This document shows positions 27,536-36,989 of a DNA stretch of 64,000 nt, in pieces (within the stretch, counting starts at the first letter, position 1; each line of letters opens with the position of its first letter). The position numbers were made by a program, and so were the translations under genes. The stretch spans positions 310,001-374,000 of the forward strand of contig CBDEFQ010000010.1 of the NCBI GenBank assembly GCA_965237485.1, in the 5' to 3' direction. This stretch comes from JAAELZ01 sp965237485. Its GTDB lineage: Bacteria; Pseudomonadota; Gammaproteobacteria; Arenicellales; Poriferihabitantaceae. The notes beneath the pieces are model-generated. The model ran no database searches. It saw only the letters and a program-made list of their open reading frames with translations, and was not told where the DNA came from.

Positions 27536-30442
27536 TTACTGTTTAATTCGGCACCCGGCAAAGTAACCCAACCGCTTTTTTGACTTTATCGGCTGTCCGG
27601 GATACGTTGATATCGCCTTTACCTTGGGTTGAGACGTTCCAGCTGTTTGATCTTCATCGCGATAAATTCTTACATGCACGTCATACCAGGCAGCCTGACC
27701 AGTAATCGGGTCGGAATTAGAAATAGTGTAGCCACCTTGACCTTGCAATTCTTCGGAAATCAAATGGTTGAGTAAAAAGCCGCGATCAGCTTCATTGGCG
27801 TTTTTCTCAAGTGCCCACGCACCTGGGGCTTTACCTATGGCATTCCAAGTCCAAACCGTCCCCGGCTCAACCGCTTCGGTAAAACGACATTGACAACGTA
27901 CCTTACCCCACATCGATTCCACCCAAATCCAATCTCCTTCATTAATTCCATTGAGCCCAGCAGTTTTTGGATTGAGGTGTAAATAGTTATGACTATGTAT
28001 CTGGCGTAACCACGCATTTTGCGAATCCCAGGAATGGTACATTGCCATGGGGCGTTGGGTTACCGCATTCAATGGATATCTTTCGCGATTGGTTTGCTGT
28101 GATTCCAATGGCATAGTGAAAAATGGCAGAGGGTCAAAAAAGGTATCGACACGATCTCGATGTCGTTCTGGAGGTTGCCGACCCTTCCATTTACCTTGGG
28201 CTGACAATCGAAATTTTTGCAGGACTTCGGAATATACATGAATTAATATTGGATCGGAATGACGAATCAAACGATGGCGCTGCGCCCATTCAAGATAACC
28301 AATATTCCAGTTGCGCATATATTGATACGACTTGGGCAACTCATGTTGGTACACACAATTATTGTCCGCATACATCTGCCATTGATTTGGATTTGGCTCG
28401 CCAGACATGAATTTTTCACCACTCTTCCCCCGCCAGCCAGATAAGAATCCGATCCCAGAACCCGGTTCTGTTTCATAATTCACAACGAAATCAGGGTAAT
28501 CTTTGTATTTCGGCTGCCCAGATTCGTTTACAAAAGCGGGAAACTTCAAACGCCCCGCTAACTCGATCAAGACCTCCTGGAAAGGCTTACATTGGCCCAA
28601 CGGCGGTAACACTGGAATTCGTACCGAATCAGCGGGCCCTTCGAATTCGGATATTGGTCGATCTAACATTGACATCACATCATGCCTCTCAAGATAAGTC
28701 GTATCCGGAAGAATTAAATCGGCATAAGCAGTCATCTCAGATTGAAAAGCATCTGCAACAATTATGTAGGGGATTTTATATTCCCCTGCATCGGGCCCTT
28801 CTTCATGCCTATCATTTAGCATCGTACGTACTTCCATGGTATTCATGGTGGAATTCCATGCCATATTAGCCATGAAAATCATCAGTGTATCGATGTGATA
28901 TGGGTCACCACGCCAGGCATTAGTAATAACATTGTGCATCAAACCGTGCACTGATAACGGATACTCCCAGGAAAATGCTTTATCAATTCGAACGGGCTCA
29001 CCCTTGTCGTCTACGAATAAATCTTCGGGTTCTCCGGGAAACCCTAATGGCATACCATTTAATGGCGTGTCCGGTTGTACTGCATCAGGAGAATTGGGTG
29101 GCTTGGCGCAAGGCGGAATAGGTCGAGGGAACGGTGCTTTATGGCGAAAACCACCCGGACGATCAATGGTACCGAGCAATGTCATCAAAATTGAAAGTGC
29201 ACGAATGGTATGAAAGCCATTTGAATGCGCTGCTAATCCGCGCATGGCATGAAACGCAACCGGATTGCCCACTACCGTATCGTGTTCCTTGCCCCAGGCA
29301 TCGGTCCAAGGAATGGGCAGTTCTATTTTCTGATCGCGTGCTGTAATTCCCATTTCGTGGGCTAATTTACGTATGTCTACAGCGGAGATACCCGTAATAC
29401 CTTCAGCCCATTCAGGCGTGTAATCCTCCAGACGATTTACCAGCAATTGAAATGCGGTTTTTACGGGTGTTCCGTCTTCCAGAGTATATGACCCGAACAA
29501 TTTAGGATTTGCATCTTCATCATGGGTATCTACTTGCTTATTGGTAACACTATCCCACCACCACTTATTGATCGGTTCCATGCAGCCTTCTTCTACGGGC
29601 ACATCAGAACGTGCAAATAACCCAAACTCATCGCTGGATTCATCGTTGTTTACCAATTGAGAGGCATTGGTAAATTGAGTGAGAAACTCTCGATCAAATA
29701 ACCCTTGTTTAATAATCTCTCGGTTCAATGCCAGCAACAAGGCTCCATCAGTACCTGGCTTTATAGGAATCCATTGATCCGCAATTGCAGAATAGCCAGT
29801 ACGAATCGGATTTATGGAAATAAACTTGCCGCCACTGCGTTTAAATTTCGATAACGCAATTTTTAGCGGGTTGGAATGATGGTCTTCCGCAGTACCGATC
29901 ATGACAAATAATTTAGCTCGGTCGAGATCGGGGCCACCGAACTCCCAAAACGACCCGCCGATGGTATAGATCATTCCCGCTGCCATATTGACCGAACAAA
30001 GCCCACCATGTGCAGCATAGTTGGGGGTTCCAAATTGTTTTGCAAATAAACCTGTCAGCGCCTGCATCTGGTCTCGCCCCGTAAACAAAGCAAACTTTTT
30101 CGGATCGGTGGAGCGTATTTTAGCAAGGCGGGTTTGCATAATTTCAAACGCTTCATCCCAGCCTATGATTTCAAACTGGGCATCGCCACGTTCACTGCCC
30201 TCCTTGCGTTTTAGCGGTTTAGTCAATCGCGCCGGCGATTTCTGTTTCATAATGCCGGAGGCACCCTTGGCACAAATAACGCCTTTATTAATAGGGTGAT
30301 CGGGATTCCCTTCGATATACCTGACTTCGCCATCGCGCAGGGTAACCCGAATACCACATCGACATGCGCACATATAGCACGTTGTATTTTTAGTTTCGAT
30401 TTTTCCCGGAATTACTTTAGTTTCCGGCTTTATACGTTTCAA
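27536..30442 (-). CDS. soeA: SoeA-like molybdopterin sulfite dehydrogenase catalytic subunit
   Basis: A large Mo-bis-MGD oxidoreductase, about 968 residues. The N-terminus carries CYMCACRCGIRV and a fourth Cys in GVICAKG ([4Fe-4S]), then FTGRDQMQALTGLFAKQFGT and the Mo-pocket segment HGGLCSVNMAAG. The C-terminal cofactor domain has LHLNPKTAGLNGINEGDWIW. There is no twin-arginine signal, which fits the cytoplasmic quinone-linked sulfite dehydrogenase SoeABC and argues against DMSO, thiosulfate or polysulfide reductases. The start is TTG at 30442 because AGAGGA lies 6 bases before it; frame upstream of this has no family similarity. SoeABC oxidises sulfite to sulfate. A related Mo enzyme with another substrate cannot be excluded. 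Confidence 0.82.
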   Translation of the reverse strand: MKRIKPETKVIPGKIETKNTTCYMCACRCGIRVTLRDGEVRYIEGNPDHPINKGVICAKGASGIMKQKSPARLTKPLKRKEGSERGDAQFEIIGWDEAFEIMQTRLAKIRSTDPKKFALFTGRDQMQALTGLFAKQFGTPNYAAHGGLCSVNMAAGMIYTIGGSFWEFGGPDLDRAKLFVMIGTAEDHHSNPLKIALSKFKRSGGKFISINPIRTGYSAIADQWIPIKPGTDGALLLALNREIIKQGLFDREFLTQFTNASQLVNNDESSDEFGLFARSDVPVEEGCMEPINKWWWDSVTNKQVDTHDEDANPKLFGSYTLEDGTPVKTAFQLLVNRLEDYTPEWAEGITGISAVDIRKLAHEMGITARDQKIELPIPWTDAWGKEHDTVVGNPVAFHAMRGLAAHSNGFHTIRALSILMTLLGTIDRPGGFRHKAPFPRPIPPCAKPPNSPDAVQPDTPLNGMPLGFPGEPEDLFVDDKGEPVRIDKAFSWEYPLSVHGLMHNVITNAWRGDPYHIDTLMIFMANMAWNSTMNTMEVRTMLNDRHEEGPDAGEYKIPYIIVADAFQSEMTAYADLILPDTTYLERHDVMSMLDRPISEFEGPADSVRIPVLPPLGQCKPFQEVLIELAGRLKFPAFVNESGQPKYKDYPDFVVNYETEPGSGIGFLSGWRGKSGEKFMSGEPNPNQWQMYADNNCVYQHELPKSYQYMRNWNIGYLEWAQRHRLIRHSDPILIHVYSEVLQKFRLSAQGKWKGRQPPERHRDRVDTFFDPLPFFTMPLESQQTNRERYPLNAVTQRPMAMYHSWDSQNAWLRQIHSHNYLHLNPKTAGLNGINEGDWIWVESMWGKVRCQCRFTEAVEPGTVWTWNAIGKAPGAWALEKNANEADRGFLLNHLISEELQGQGGYTISNSDPITGQAAWYDVHVRIYRDEDQTAGTSQPKVKAISTYPGQPIKSKKRLGYFAGCRIKQ

Positions 30443-30816
30443 GTGTATTCCTCTGGTACAAGCACTGTCTATCAAACAATCATTGTAACCCAGCTTTGAA
30501 CCAGACCTTCCCAAACGTTTTTTGTGATGGCAAAAGTGAATTTAATATTGTGATTTACGGACAAAGAGAAACATGAATATTAAGCTTCATAAAATAAACC
30601 ATCTCACGGTCTATAGTGAATATTTAAGCCGTCTGACCTTCCCGCCGAAATAAAGGCCATTACAAGGATTGAGTAAATCCTATATGTGGGTACGCAGTGC
30701 GGGACCACGCGGTGATCGATTAACGTTGTTTGCAGTAGTGAAGTACCGAGGCGATTATTAGCTGATTATCACAATACCATCACTTATCATGAGATTGATA
30801 AACTGCTACCAAAGTA
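30443..30816. other. Intergenic stretch with an IS66-like relic
   Basis: No intact gene. At about 30657-30730 a short plus-strand segment reads KSYMWVRSAGPRGDRLTLF, resembling the KSYMWV core segment of IS66 transposases, with nothing else of the element left. The remaining sequence between the soeA start and 30816 shows no recognisable feature. The soeA promoter must lie near 30450-30600. Confidence 0.35.
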
Positions 30817-31154
30817 ATGCCAAACCATAACATGAACCTCGATGAGTTAAGTTATGATGAGTTGGTTGCCCTGGACCATGATATTGGAGAGCGGCTTAAG
30901 TTCGTTGATTCGGTACAAGCCCTCAATGAAATCAGATCATTGCAGCTGGGTGCTAAGGTAAGTTTCAAATCTACTATGGAAAATCAGACTACACTGTGAT
31001 CAAACATAATCGAAAAACAGTGGCCGTACTAATCGAATTCTGGAGGCAATGGAGTGTATCGCCTCACTTACTAGCTTTGGTGAAGGCCGCGAAACCCAGG
31101 CAGCAAGTGATTACTATTAGTCAAAATAAAAACAAGGGCAACCGAAAAAGATAA
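30817..31154 (+). pseudogene. Small uncharacterised protein, frameshifted
   Basis: The first frame (60 residues) has MNLDELSYDELVALDHDIGERLKF and then LQLGAKVSF. I associate this pattern with short uncharacterised proteins that end in a KOW-like beta domain. After a shift near 30975-30990 a second frame continues as YTVIKHNRKTVAVLIE and WSVSPHLLALVKAAKPRQQ to TAA at 31152-31154, which is the expected C-terminus. So one gene with one frameshift is likely. The better start is the ATG at 30832. Function unknown, possibly nucleic-acid binding. Confidence 0.5.
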
Positions 31155-31162
31155 TATGTCGT

Positions 31163-32449
31163 TTGCTCGGCACTTACCCTTATTTTGTTAATATGCGTCT
31201 AACAGCACTAATTAATCATAAAGGTTGTCATTTGGAACACCTGCTAATCATTCTCGTCGCTTTGCTTTTTCTTGGATTTGGCTTGGTCTCCAAACGCATA
31301 AACACCACTGTGATAACAGCGCCCATATTGTTTGTTACAGCAGGAGTTATACTGGGCCCGCTGGGTTTCGGCCTTGTGCATATTGAGCTTGACCAGCATC
31401 TATTAAGGCTGCTGCTTGAAATTACGCTGGTATTGGTATTGTTCAGCGACGCGGCGCATATTGATTTAGAACGCTTAAAAAAAGACCATATCATTCCGCA
31501 AAGAATGTTACTGATCGGTATGCCGCTAACCATTATACTCGGTACAGCCTTTGCGAGCGTCTTACCCTTGGGCCTGACATTCTGCGAAGCCGCCTTACTC
31601 GCAGCTATTTTAACCCCAACAGATGCAGCACTTGGGCAAGTTGTCGTATCTAGCGAAAAGGTGCCTGAGAAGGTACGCATTGGTTTAAATGTAGAAAGCG
31701 GCCTAAATGATGGCATTGCCCTTCCAATTATTTTGGTATTGGCCAGTATCGCGAGCGCATTGATGACGAACGAAAAACAACAGTGGTTTCAATTTGCCCT
31801 GCTACAAGTCACCCTTGGCCCACTAAGTGGCATTTTAATCGGTTACTTCGGGGCGAAATTAGTAAACTCGGCGAGCAAAAAAGGCTGGGTTTCTGAGTCT
31901 GGCGAGGGCATTATCGCCTTGAGCATCGCTGGTTTATGCTTTGTCGCCGCAGAATCTTTTCACGGCAACGGATTTATTGCCGCGTTCGTTGGCGGCTTGG
32001 TTTTTGGTCACTACCAATGCAACCATTGCAAAGGCTTATTCAAATTTACAGAAACAGAAGGCCAATTATTTACGCTCGGCACCTTTTTTGTATTCGGTGC
32101 TTTGTTGCTACCGATGGCATTGACTGAATTTAATATCTGGTATTGGGCATTCGCCCTATTCGCCTTGACCGTCATGCGCATGCTGCCGACCTACTTATCG
32201 CTTCGTGGTTTGCGGTTAAACCTCCCCACGAGTCTATTTGTTGGTTGGTTTGGCCCCAGGGGTTTGGCATCGATTCTATTCGTTATTTTAGTCGTTGGAG
32301 AGACCATGCTGCCGCATCCTCAAGCCATCACTAATATTGTATTTATAACCGTTTTAATCAGCGTAGCTGCCCATGGCATTTCCGCCGCTGCGTTTGCAGA
32401 ACGTTACGGAAATAGCCGCTTTGCTAAAGATATTGGCAATACCAATTAA
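31163..32449 (+). CDS. CPA1/NhaP-type monovalent cation:proton antiporter
   Basis: Inner-membrane sodium (or potassium)/proton antiporter with about 12 helices. Family landmarks are GPLGFGLVHIELDQHLLRLL after the first helices, LTPTDAALGQVVVSS, and the ion-binding Asn-Asp in VESGLNDGIALPIILV. The start is uncertain. The frame opens at 31163, an ATG lies at 31193, and TTG at 31232 (LEHLLIILVALLFLGFG) matches the usual family start best. The gene stands between a small pseudogene and a Rieske-FMN gene 35 bp downstream, with which it may be co-transcribed. Intact. Confidence 0.87.
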   Translation: MLGTYPYFVNMRLTALINHKGCHLEHLLIILVALLFLGFGLVSKRINTTVITAPILFVTAGVILGPLGFGLVHIELDQHLLRLLLEITLVLVLFSDAAHIDLERLKKDHIIPQRMLLIGMPLTIILGTAFASVLPLGLTFCEAALLAAILTPTDAALGQVVVSSEKVPEKVRIGLNVESGLNDGIALPIILVLASIASALMTNEKQQWFQFALLQVTLGPLSGILIGYFGAKLVNSASKKGWVSESGEGIIALSIAGLCFVAAESFHGNGFIAAFVGGLVFGHYQCNHCKGLFKFTETEGQLFTLGTFFVFGALLLPMALTEFNIWYWAFALFALTVMRMLPTYLSLRGLRLNLPTSLFVGWFGPRGLASILFVILVVGETMLPHPQAITNIVFITVLISVAAHGISAAAFAERYGNSRFAKDIGNTN

Positions 32450-32484
32450 CAAAATTAACCACTTAATCAATCCCTACTCTTAAT

Positions 32485-34092
32485 ATGAAAAAAGTTGTAA
32501 TAGCTCAATTTGACCAAATTGAAGATCGTAATCCTGCCGCTGCCCGAGTGTCTAATGTAGACCTTGTCGTTATACGTTACGACAACAAAATCTCAGTGTT
32601 ATACGGCCGTTGCGCACACCGCGGTGCATTAATGTCAGATGGTTTTGTCAGTGGTGACAACCTCATTTGTGGCTTACACGGGTGGGATTACCGAATGGAC
32701 ACGGGTATTAGCGAGTACAACAACTCTGAGTATTTAGATAAATTTCTCTGTGGTATTGATGGCAATGACGTTTGGGTTGACGAGGAAGAAATCCTAGCCT
32801 GGGAAGCCAAGCACCCGCAGCCCTATGATAGAGAGGCCTACCAAGGCTCATACCAAGACCCTGTTGGTAGCCCTGACGAACCGCATGTAAAGCTGATACA
32901 AAAGCTAGCTGCAAGCGGCCTAGAGAAAACTGGGCATCACGGCCCAATGGGCGCGATGGGCGTGTCGCGTAACGATTTGCCTTCATGGGACGATATCCAA
33001 TTTGTGGTAGGTCAATTATCCACTCTACCCTTGCTGGACGACGCTAAGGTCAGCACCGAACTGGTGATTGGGCCTCGCGCGGCTAAGCCTTTGAAGTTGG
33101 ATATCCCACTATTTGTATCAGACATGAGTTACGGTGCGTTGTCAGAAGAAGCCAAATTGGCGTTATCTAAAGGCGCAGAACTTGCAGGCACCGGGATTTG
33201 CTCAGGCGAAGGCGGCATGCTACCTGAAGAGCAACAAGCCAACAGCCACTATTTTTATGAGCTTGCATCAGCGCGTTTCGGCTTTGACTGGGAGAAAGTA
33301 AAGAAGTGCCAAGCATTCCACTTCAAAGGCGGGCAAGGCGCTAAAACGGGTACGGGCGGGCATTTGCCGGGCAAAAAAGTGATCGGAAAAATTGCTGAGG
33401 TACGCGGCTTAGAACCCGGCCAAGATGCCATCTCGCCTTCACGTTTTCCAGAGTGGGATAGTGTTGATCAAATCAAGGCATTCGCGAAAGAAGTACGAGA
33501 ACAAACTGGCGGCATCCCAATAGGCTATAAGCTTTCAGCCCAACATATTGAGGAGGATATCGACGCCGCGCTAGAAGTGGGTGTTGATTACATTATTCTT
33601 GACGGTCGCGGCGGTGGCACAGGTGCTGCACCGTTGATATTCCGTGACAATATTTCAGTGCCGACAATTCCCGCACTTGCTAGAGCGCGCCGACACCTAG
33701 ATAAAACCGGTAATTCGGATGTTACATTGATCGCCACAGGCGGCCTAAGAACACCTGCTGATTTTGCCAAAGCCATGGCGCTAGGTGCCGATGGTATTGC
33801 TTTGTCAAATTCTGCGCTACAGGCCATCGGTTGCTTGGGCATGCGCGCATGTCATAGCAATAATTGCCCAGTCGGAATAGCAACGCAGAAAAAGGACTTA
33901 CGCGCACGCCTTATTGTTGACCAAGCCGCTGAACGCCTCAGCAATTTCTTAACATCATCTACTAGTTTAATGGCAATTTTGGCTAGAGCTTGTGGGCATG
34001 GATCTATGCAAGACTTTACTTTGAGTGACCTAACAACGTTTGACAAGAACATGGCAGATTTATCGGGCGTTGAATACGGTGGGGTGAGATAA
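32485..34092 (+). CDS. Rieske-domain / glutamate-synthase-like FMN domain fusion
   Basis: 535 residues. Residues 1-105 form a Rieske [2Fe-2S] domain with intact ligands (CAHRGALM and CGLHGWDY). Residues 150-520 form the FMN-binding glutamate synthase domain: SDMSYGALSEEAKLALSKGA, GICSGEGGMLPEE, KGGQGAKTGTGGHLPG, YIILDGRGGGTGAAP and LGADGIALSNSALQAIGCLG, then CHSNNCPVGIATQ with Cys residues placed like those binding the 3Fe-4S cluster of GltB. It lacks the glutaminase domain, so it may use free ammonia or catalyse another FMN reaction fed by the Rieske centre. Product unknown. Intact. Confidence 0.85.
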   Translation: MKKVVIAQFDQIEDRNPAAARVSNVDLVVIRYDNKISVLYGRCAHRGALMSDGFVSGDNLICGLHGWDYRMDTGISEYNNSEYLDKFLCGIDGNDVWVDEEEILAWEAKHPQPYDREAYQGSYQDPVGSPDEPHVKLIQKLAASGLEKTGHHGPMGAMGVSRNDLPSWDDIQFVVGQLSTLPLLDDAKVSTELVIGPRAAKPLKLDIPLFVSDMSYGALSEEAKLALSKGAELAGTGICSGEGGMLPEEQQANSHYFYELASARFGFDWEKVKKCQAFHFKGGQGAKTGTGGHLPGKKVIGKIAEVRGLEPGQDAISPSRFPEWDSVDQIKAFAKEVREQTGGIPIGYKLSAQHIEEDIDAALEVGVDYIILDGRGGGTGAAPLIFRDNISVPTIPALARARRHLDKTGNSDVTLIATGGLRTPADFAKAMALGADGIALSNSALQAIGCLGMRACHSNNCPVGIATQKKDLRARLIVDQAAERLSNFLTSSTSLMAILARACGHGSMQDFTLSDLTTFDKNMADLSGVEYGGVR

Positions 34093-34129
34093 AGCGATTG
34101 CACGAAAATATTATAGCCACTTTACTTCC

Positions 34130-34858
34130 TTAAACCTTCAACATCAGTAAAACCGCAGATAAGGTAAGGACTGATAGCACCGTTGATATAACAATAACCG
34201 CGCTAGATCGAACTACGTAAGTGTTGTACTGCTGAGCGAGCACAAATACCGGCACGCCACAAGGTAGAGCAGCCTGTAAAACGGCAATTGTTGCTAACAT
34301 CGGTTCTAACTGAAATACGAAAATAGCGAGCCACCAAGTGACTAATGGATGTATCAACAGTTTAACGCCGACCAACCATGCGATTTCCTTGCCTTCGCCT
34401 CCCACGCTACAACTAGACATAAACAAGCCTGCTGCAAATAAAGCACAGGGTATATAAGCCCCGCCTAATAGCTCGCAAACAGTCTCAATAGGGGCTGGAA
34501 CAGTAACTGATAACGCCGAGACACTTAGGCCAGCGATTGTTGCCACAACCACTGGATTTTTTAAAACTGCAATTAGCATAGATTTTGCTATCTTGCTGGT
34601 ACCTGCCTGTTTATCTGACTCCACAAGGATAATTGCTAGCGGCATGAACACTGACCCTGTAATCACTGCACCAATAATCCCGGGCACCAATGCTTGATCT
34701 CCAAATGCCAGTAAAATAATTGGCAATCCCACATACCCCGTACTGGAATACATAGCGGTGAGCGCATGTAGGCTTTGATTGGAAGGATTGTGTTTCAAAA
34801 CAGTCCGCGCGATCAACAAGCTAAAACAAAAGATGATTAACATTCCCCCCCAATACAA
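34130..34858 (-). pseudogene. AEC-family (auxin efflux carrier-like) transporter, 5' end lost to IS256
   Basis: The C-terminal 242 residues of an AEC permease, which normally has about 310. The frame begins abruptly at the IS256 boundary (MYWGGMLIIFCFSLLIAR) and keeps helices through MYSSTGYVGLPIILLAFGD (the conserved N-terminal-bundle Gly-Pro segment), the CALFAAGLF segment and the final LQAALPCGVPVFVLAQQY. About the first 65 residues and any promoter are missing. They do not occur on the other side of the IS at 36253, so a deletion accompanied the insertion. Expected substrates of this family are organic acids such as malate. Confidence 0.82.
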
Positions 34859-36252
34859 GAGTTATGCCCGAATCTGGTGTATGAGGCATTTTCTTCAAGC
34901 GGCCTCGGTTTGATCTGAGTAGTCATTAGTTTGCTCTATTCCATCTTTAAATGGAACCCCTTGAATCACTTTTGCTAGATAGGCGAACCCGCGTATTCGG
35001 TTCCACTTTTTCTCTGCGCACTGACCCAGCTTGAACATCATACTTAACATGCCATCACGGCTAAGACATCCCTTGCATCGTTTGGTACGGTGTCGGATAG
35101 TCGCGAATGTTGATTCAATTGGATTCGTAGTACGTATGCTCATCCAGTGCTTGGCAGGGAACGAGTAGAACGTCATTAACTCTTCGCGATCTTTTTCCAA
35201 GCACTGCGTGGCTTTTGGATACTTGTCTTGACAGGTTTTAATGAATAATTGATAGGTGCTTTGCGCCGCTTCTTTGGTTTCTTCCTGCCAAATGTTATGC
35301 AGAGCTGCTTTTGCTTTGGGCTGCACCGATTTAGGCAGCTTGTTCAGCACGTTGGCCGTTTTATGCACCCGGCACCGTTGATGTTTAGTGCCAGGATAGA
35401 CTTCTTCCAGGGCATTCCAAAAGCCTAAAGTACCATCACCGATGCCCAGCTCTGGTTGATTCAGGCCTCGCTCCTTGAGTGCCAACAACACCTCTCGCCA
35501 ACTCTGCGTAGACTCTCGCTCACCGTCTTCAATCGCCAGTAATTTCTTGTGACCGCGCTCATTCACTCCGATGACAACTAAGGCACAGAGCCGGCCCTCA
35601 TCGCCGCGCAGGCCGCTGTGTATCCCGTCCGCCCATAGATAAACCCATCGATCTCGATCTAAACCTTCTCTATTCCAATCCTTGTACTCCTGAGACCACG
35701 TTGCTTTGAGCTTACTCACTGTGCTTGATGATAACCCAGTCGCTGATTGACCCACTAGCACGCTCAGTGCATCCCCCATTTCTCCAGTGCTGACACCCTT
35801 GAGATACAGCCAAGGCAAGGCCGCTTCTAGTGTTCTCGTTTTACGCACATACGGCGGCACTAAAGCAGATCGAAAGGTGATCGGTACTCCAGTGCGGGAG
35901 CGCACCTTGGGGATACGTACTTTGACTGGGCCGATCCCGGTTTGCAGTTCACGTTCTGGCAAATAGCCGTTACGAACGACACCAGCGTGTCCTGAATCTG
36001 AGACTTTGTCACAATTGCGATACAGCAGTTCAGATAACTCACTCTCGACCGCGGTTTGAATGAGTTGCCTGGCGCCATTACGAATTAATTCTTGCAGCGG
36101 ATCGATGCTTTGCTCTGGCTTTTCAAAGGAAATAATTTTATTCTGTTTCATAGTGGCGTATGTCTGTGGAAGTTTAAGTTGTTGTAAACTCAATTCATCC
36201 CGATACGCCGCTTTTAGTCAACTACTCCATACACCACTTTCAGGCATAACTC
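34859..36252 (-). mobile_element. IS256-family element (second type), intact transposase
   Basis: Ends GAGTTATGCCCGAATCTGG at 34859 and the complement of GAGTTATGCCTGAAAGTGG ending at 36252. The 8 bases on either side (CAATACAA and CGCTATAT) do not match, so there is no target duplication, consistent with loss of flanking DNA. Unrelated at the sequence-end level to the IS256 element at 1026. Confidence 0.8.
34895..36151 (-). CDS. IS256-family transposase
   Basis: A complete mutator-type DDE transposase, about 418 residues from ATG at 36151 (MKQNKIISFEKPEQSIDP); a further ATG at 36193 is less likely. Catalytic residues are visible as Asp in YLWADGIHSGLRGDEGRL, Asp in LGIGDGTLGFWNALEE and Glu in RTTNPIESTFATIRHRTKR. 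The C-terminal zinc-like CKGCLSRDG segment is present. No frameshift or stop, so this copy may still be functional. Confidence 0.9.
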   Translation of the reverse strand: MKQNKIISFEKPEQSIDPLQELIRNGARQLIQTAVESELSELLYRNCDKVSDSGHAGVVRNGYLPERELQTGIGPVKVRIPKVRSRTGVPITFRSALVPPYVRKTRTLEAALPWLYLKGVSTGEMGDALSVLVGQSATGLSSSTVSKLKATWSQEYKDWNREGLDRDRWVYLWADGIHSGLRGDEGRLCALVVIGVNERGHKKLLAIEDGERESTQSWREVLLALKERGLNQPELGIGDGTLGFWNALEEVYPGTKHQRCRVHKTANVLNKLPKSVQPKAKAALHNIWQEETKEAAQSTYQLFIKTCQDKYPKATQCLEKDREELMTFYSFPAKHWMSIRTTNPIESTFATIRHRTKRCKGCLSRDGMLSMMFKLGQCAEKKWNRIRGFAYLAKVIQGVPFKDGIEQTNDYSDQTEAA

Positions 36253-36327
36253 CGCTATATACTCATTGCTGCTAATGAGTGAACTGTTAGCATGCGATAA
36301 GGCCGGCCTAAATATGATTATGATTCA

Positions 36328-36534
36328 CTAACTTAAGTCGTTTGCATGAACATGATCTTCTTCGCCGTTAAACTCCACTAAATCAACCTCAAGCTGATGA
36401 CACTGATCTAAAAATATTTGCCCCATCGTTTTTAGCGTATAGGCACGAAATATCTTGTAACGATACTTCGTAATAAACACTAAGTGGGCGTGGAGCGCAT
36501 AAACGCTATGCGCCCCAGTTCTAATAGTTGCCAT
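36328..36534 (-). pseudogene. IS200/IS605 TnpA fragment
   Basis: A Y1 HUH transposase start: MATIRTGAHSVYALHAHLVF with the His-Ala-His metal motif, FITKYRYKIFRAYTLKTM, and LVEFNGEEDHVH, at which point the family match stops (ANDLS, stop). The domain with the catalytic Tyr is missing, so it is inactive. It lies 75 bp beyond the IS256 right end, in a stretch full of mobile DNA. Confidence 0.75.
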
Positions 36535-36576
36535 TAATCCACATAAATAATGGCCTGATAGGTGTATAATGCACGA

Positions 36577-36813
36577 ATGATTACTCCGCGACAAATACGC
36601 ATGGCTAGAGCGGTCTTAAATTGGACAATGTCCGATCTATCAAAATGGACTGGCTTGCATCTCAATACCATGGCTCGCGTCGAAAAGGACGGCGCGGTAG
36701 CACGGGAATCGACCCTAAATCTATTAAAAGCTGTGTTCCAAAAGAACGGGATAGTTTTTCTTAATGAAGATGGCGTTCGATACGATAAATGTATCACTTA
36801 CCAAAAATCTTGA
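36577..36813 (+). CDS. Small XRE-type helix-turn-helix protein
   Basis: 78 residues from ATG at 36577. It begins MITPRQIRMARAVLNWTMSD and continues SKWTGLHLNTMARVEKDGAV, a typical Cro/C1-type helix-turn-helix in which the recognition helix includes LHLNTMARVEK. A short tail follows (FQKNGIVFLNEDGVRY), common in one-domain regulators. The stop comes 13 bp before a MITE, and everything downstream was altered by mobile DNA, so a lost partner gene such as a toxin cannot be excluded. Expression and target unknown. Confidence 0.65.
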   Translation: MITPRQIRMARAVLNWTMSDLSKWTGLHLNTMARVEKDGAVARESTLNLLKAVFQKNGIVFLNEDGVRYDKCITYQKS

Positions 36814-36826
36814 AAACTACGTTAAA

Positions 36827-36989
36827 CCTAGATAAATCAGTTAAAACACGAAAGTCCATGCAAGCTCTTGAAGTGCATAGCAAAATCAAAAAAAACCTTA
36901 TCACCAATAAGGTGACCGCGACTTTTTTGATTTCACTATGCACTTCAATTGCTTACATGTCTTTTCCGCGTTTAACTGATTTATCTAGG
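36827..36989 (+). mobile_element. 163-bp MITE, copy 3 (at a deletion edge)
   Basis: Full-length MITE with both ends. On the right it is followed by TTTAA and the IS66 transposase, as in the copy at 55569. On the left it is preceded by GTTAAA and the XRE region, where the rest of IS66 should be. The flanks are thus not a direct repeat, and about 0.3 kb of IS66 is missing exactly from the MITE outward. Confidence 0.92.

Noticed and set aside
25838..30442. A DMSO, thiosulfate or polysulfide reductase
   Set aside because: No twin-arginine signal on the large subunit, and the sequence blocks fit SoeA better. Kept only as an alternative.
28047..30499. Plus-strand reading frames within soeA
   Set aside because: Antisense shadows of a long well-supported gene, with no start signals or family similarity.
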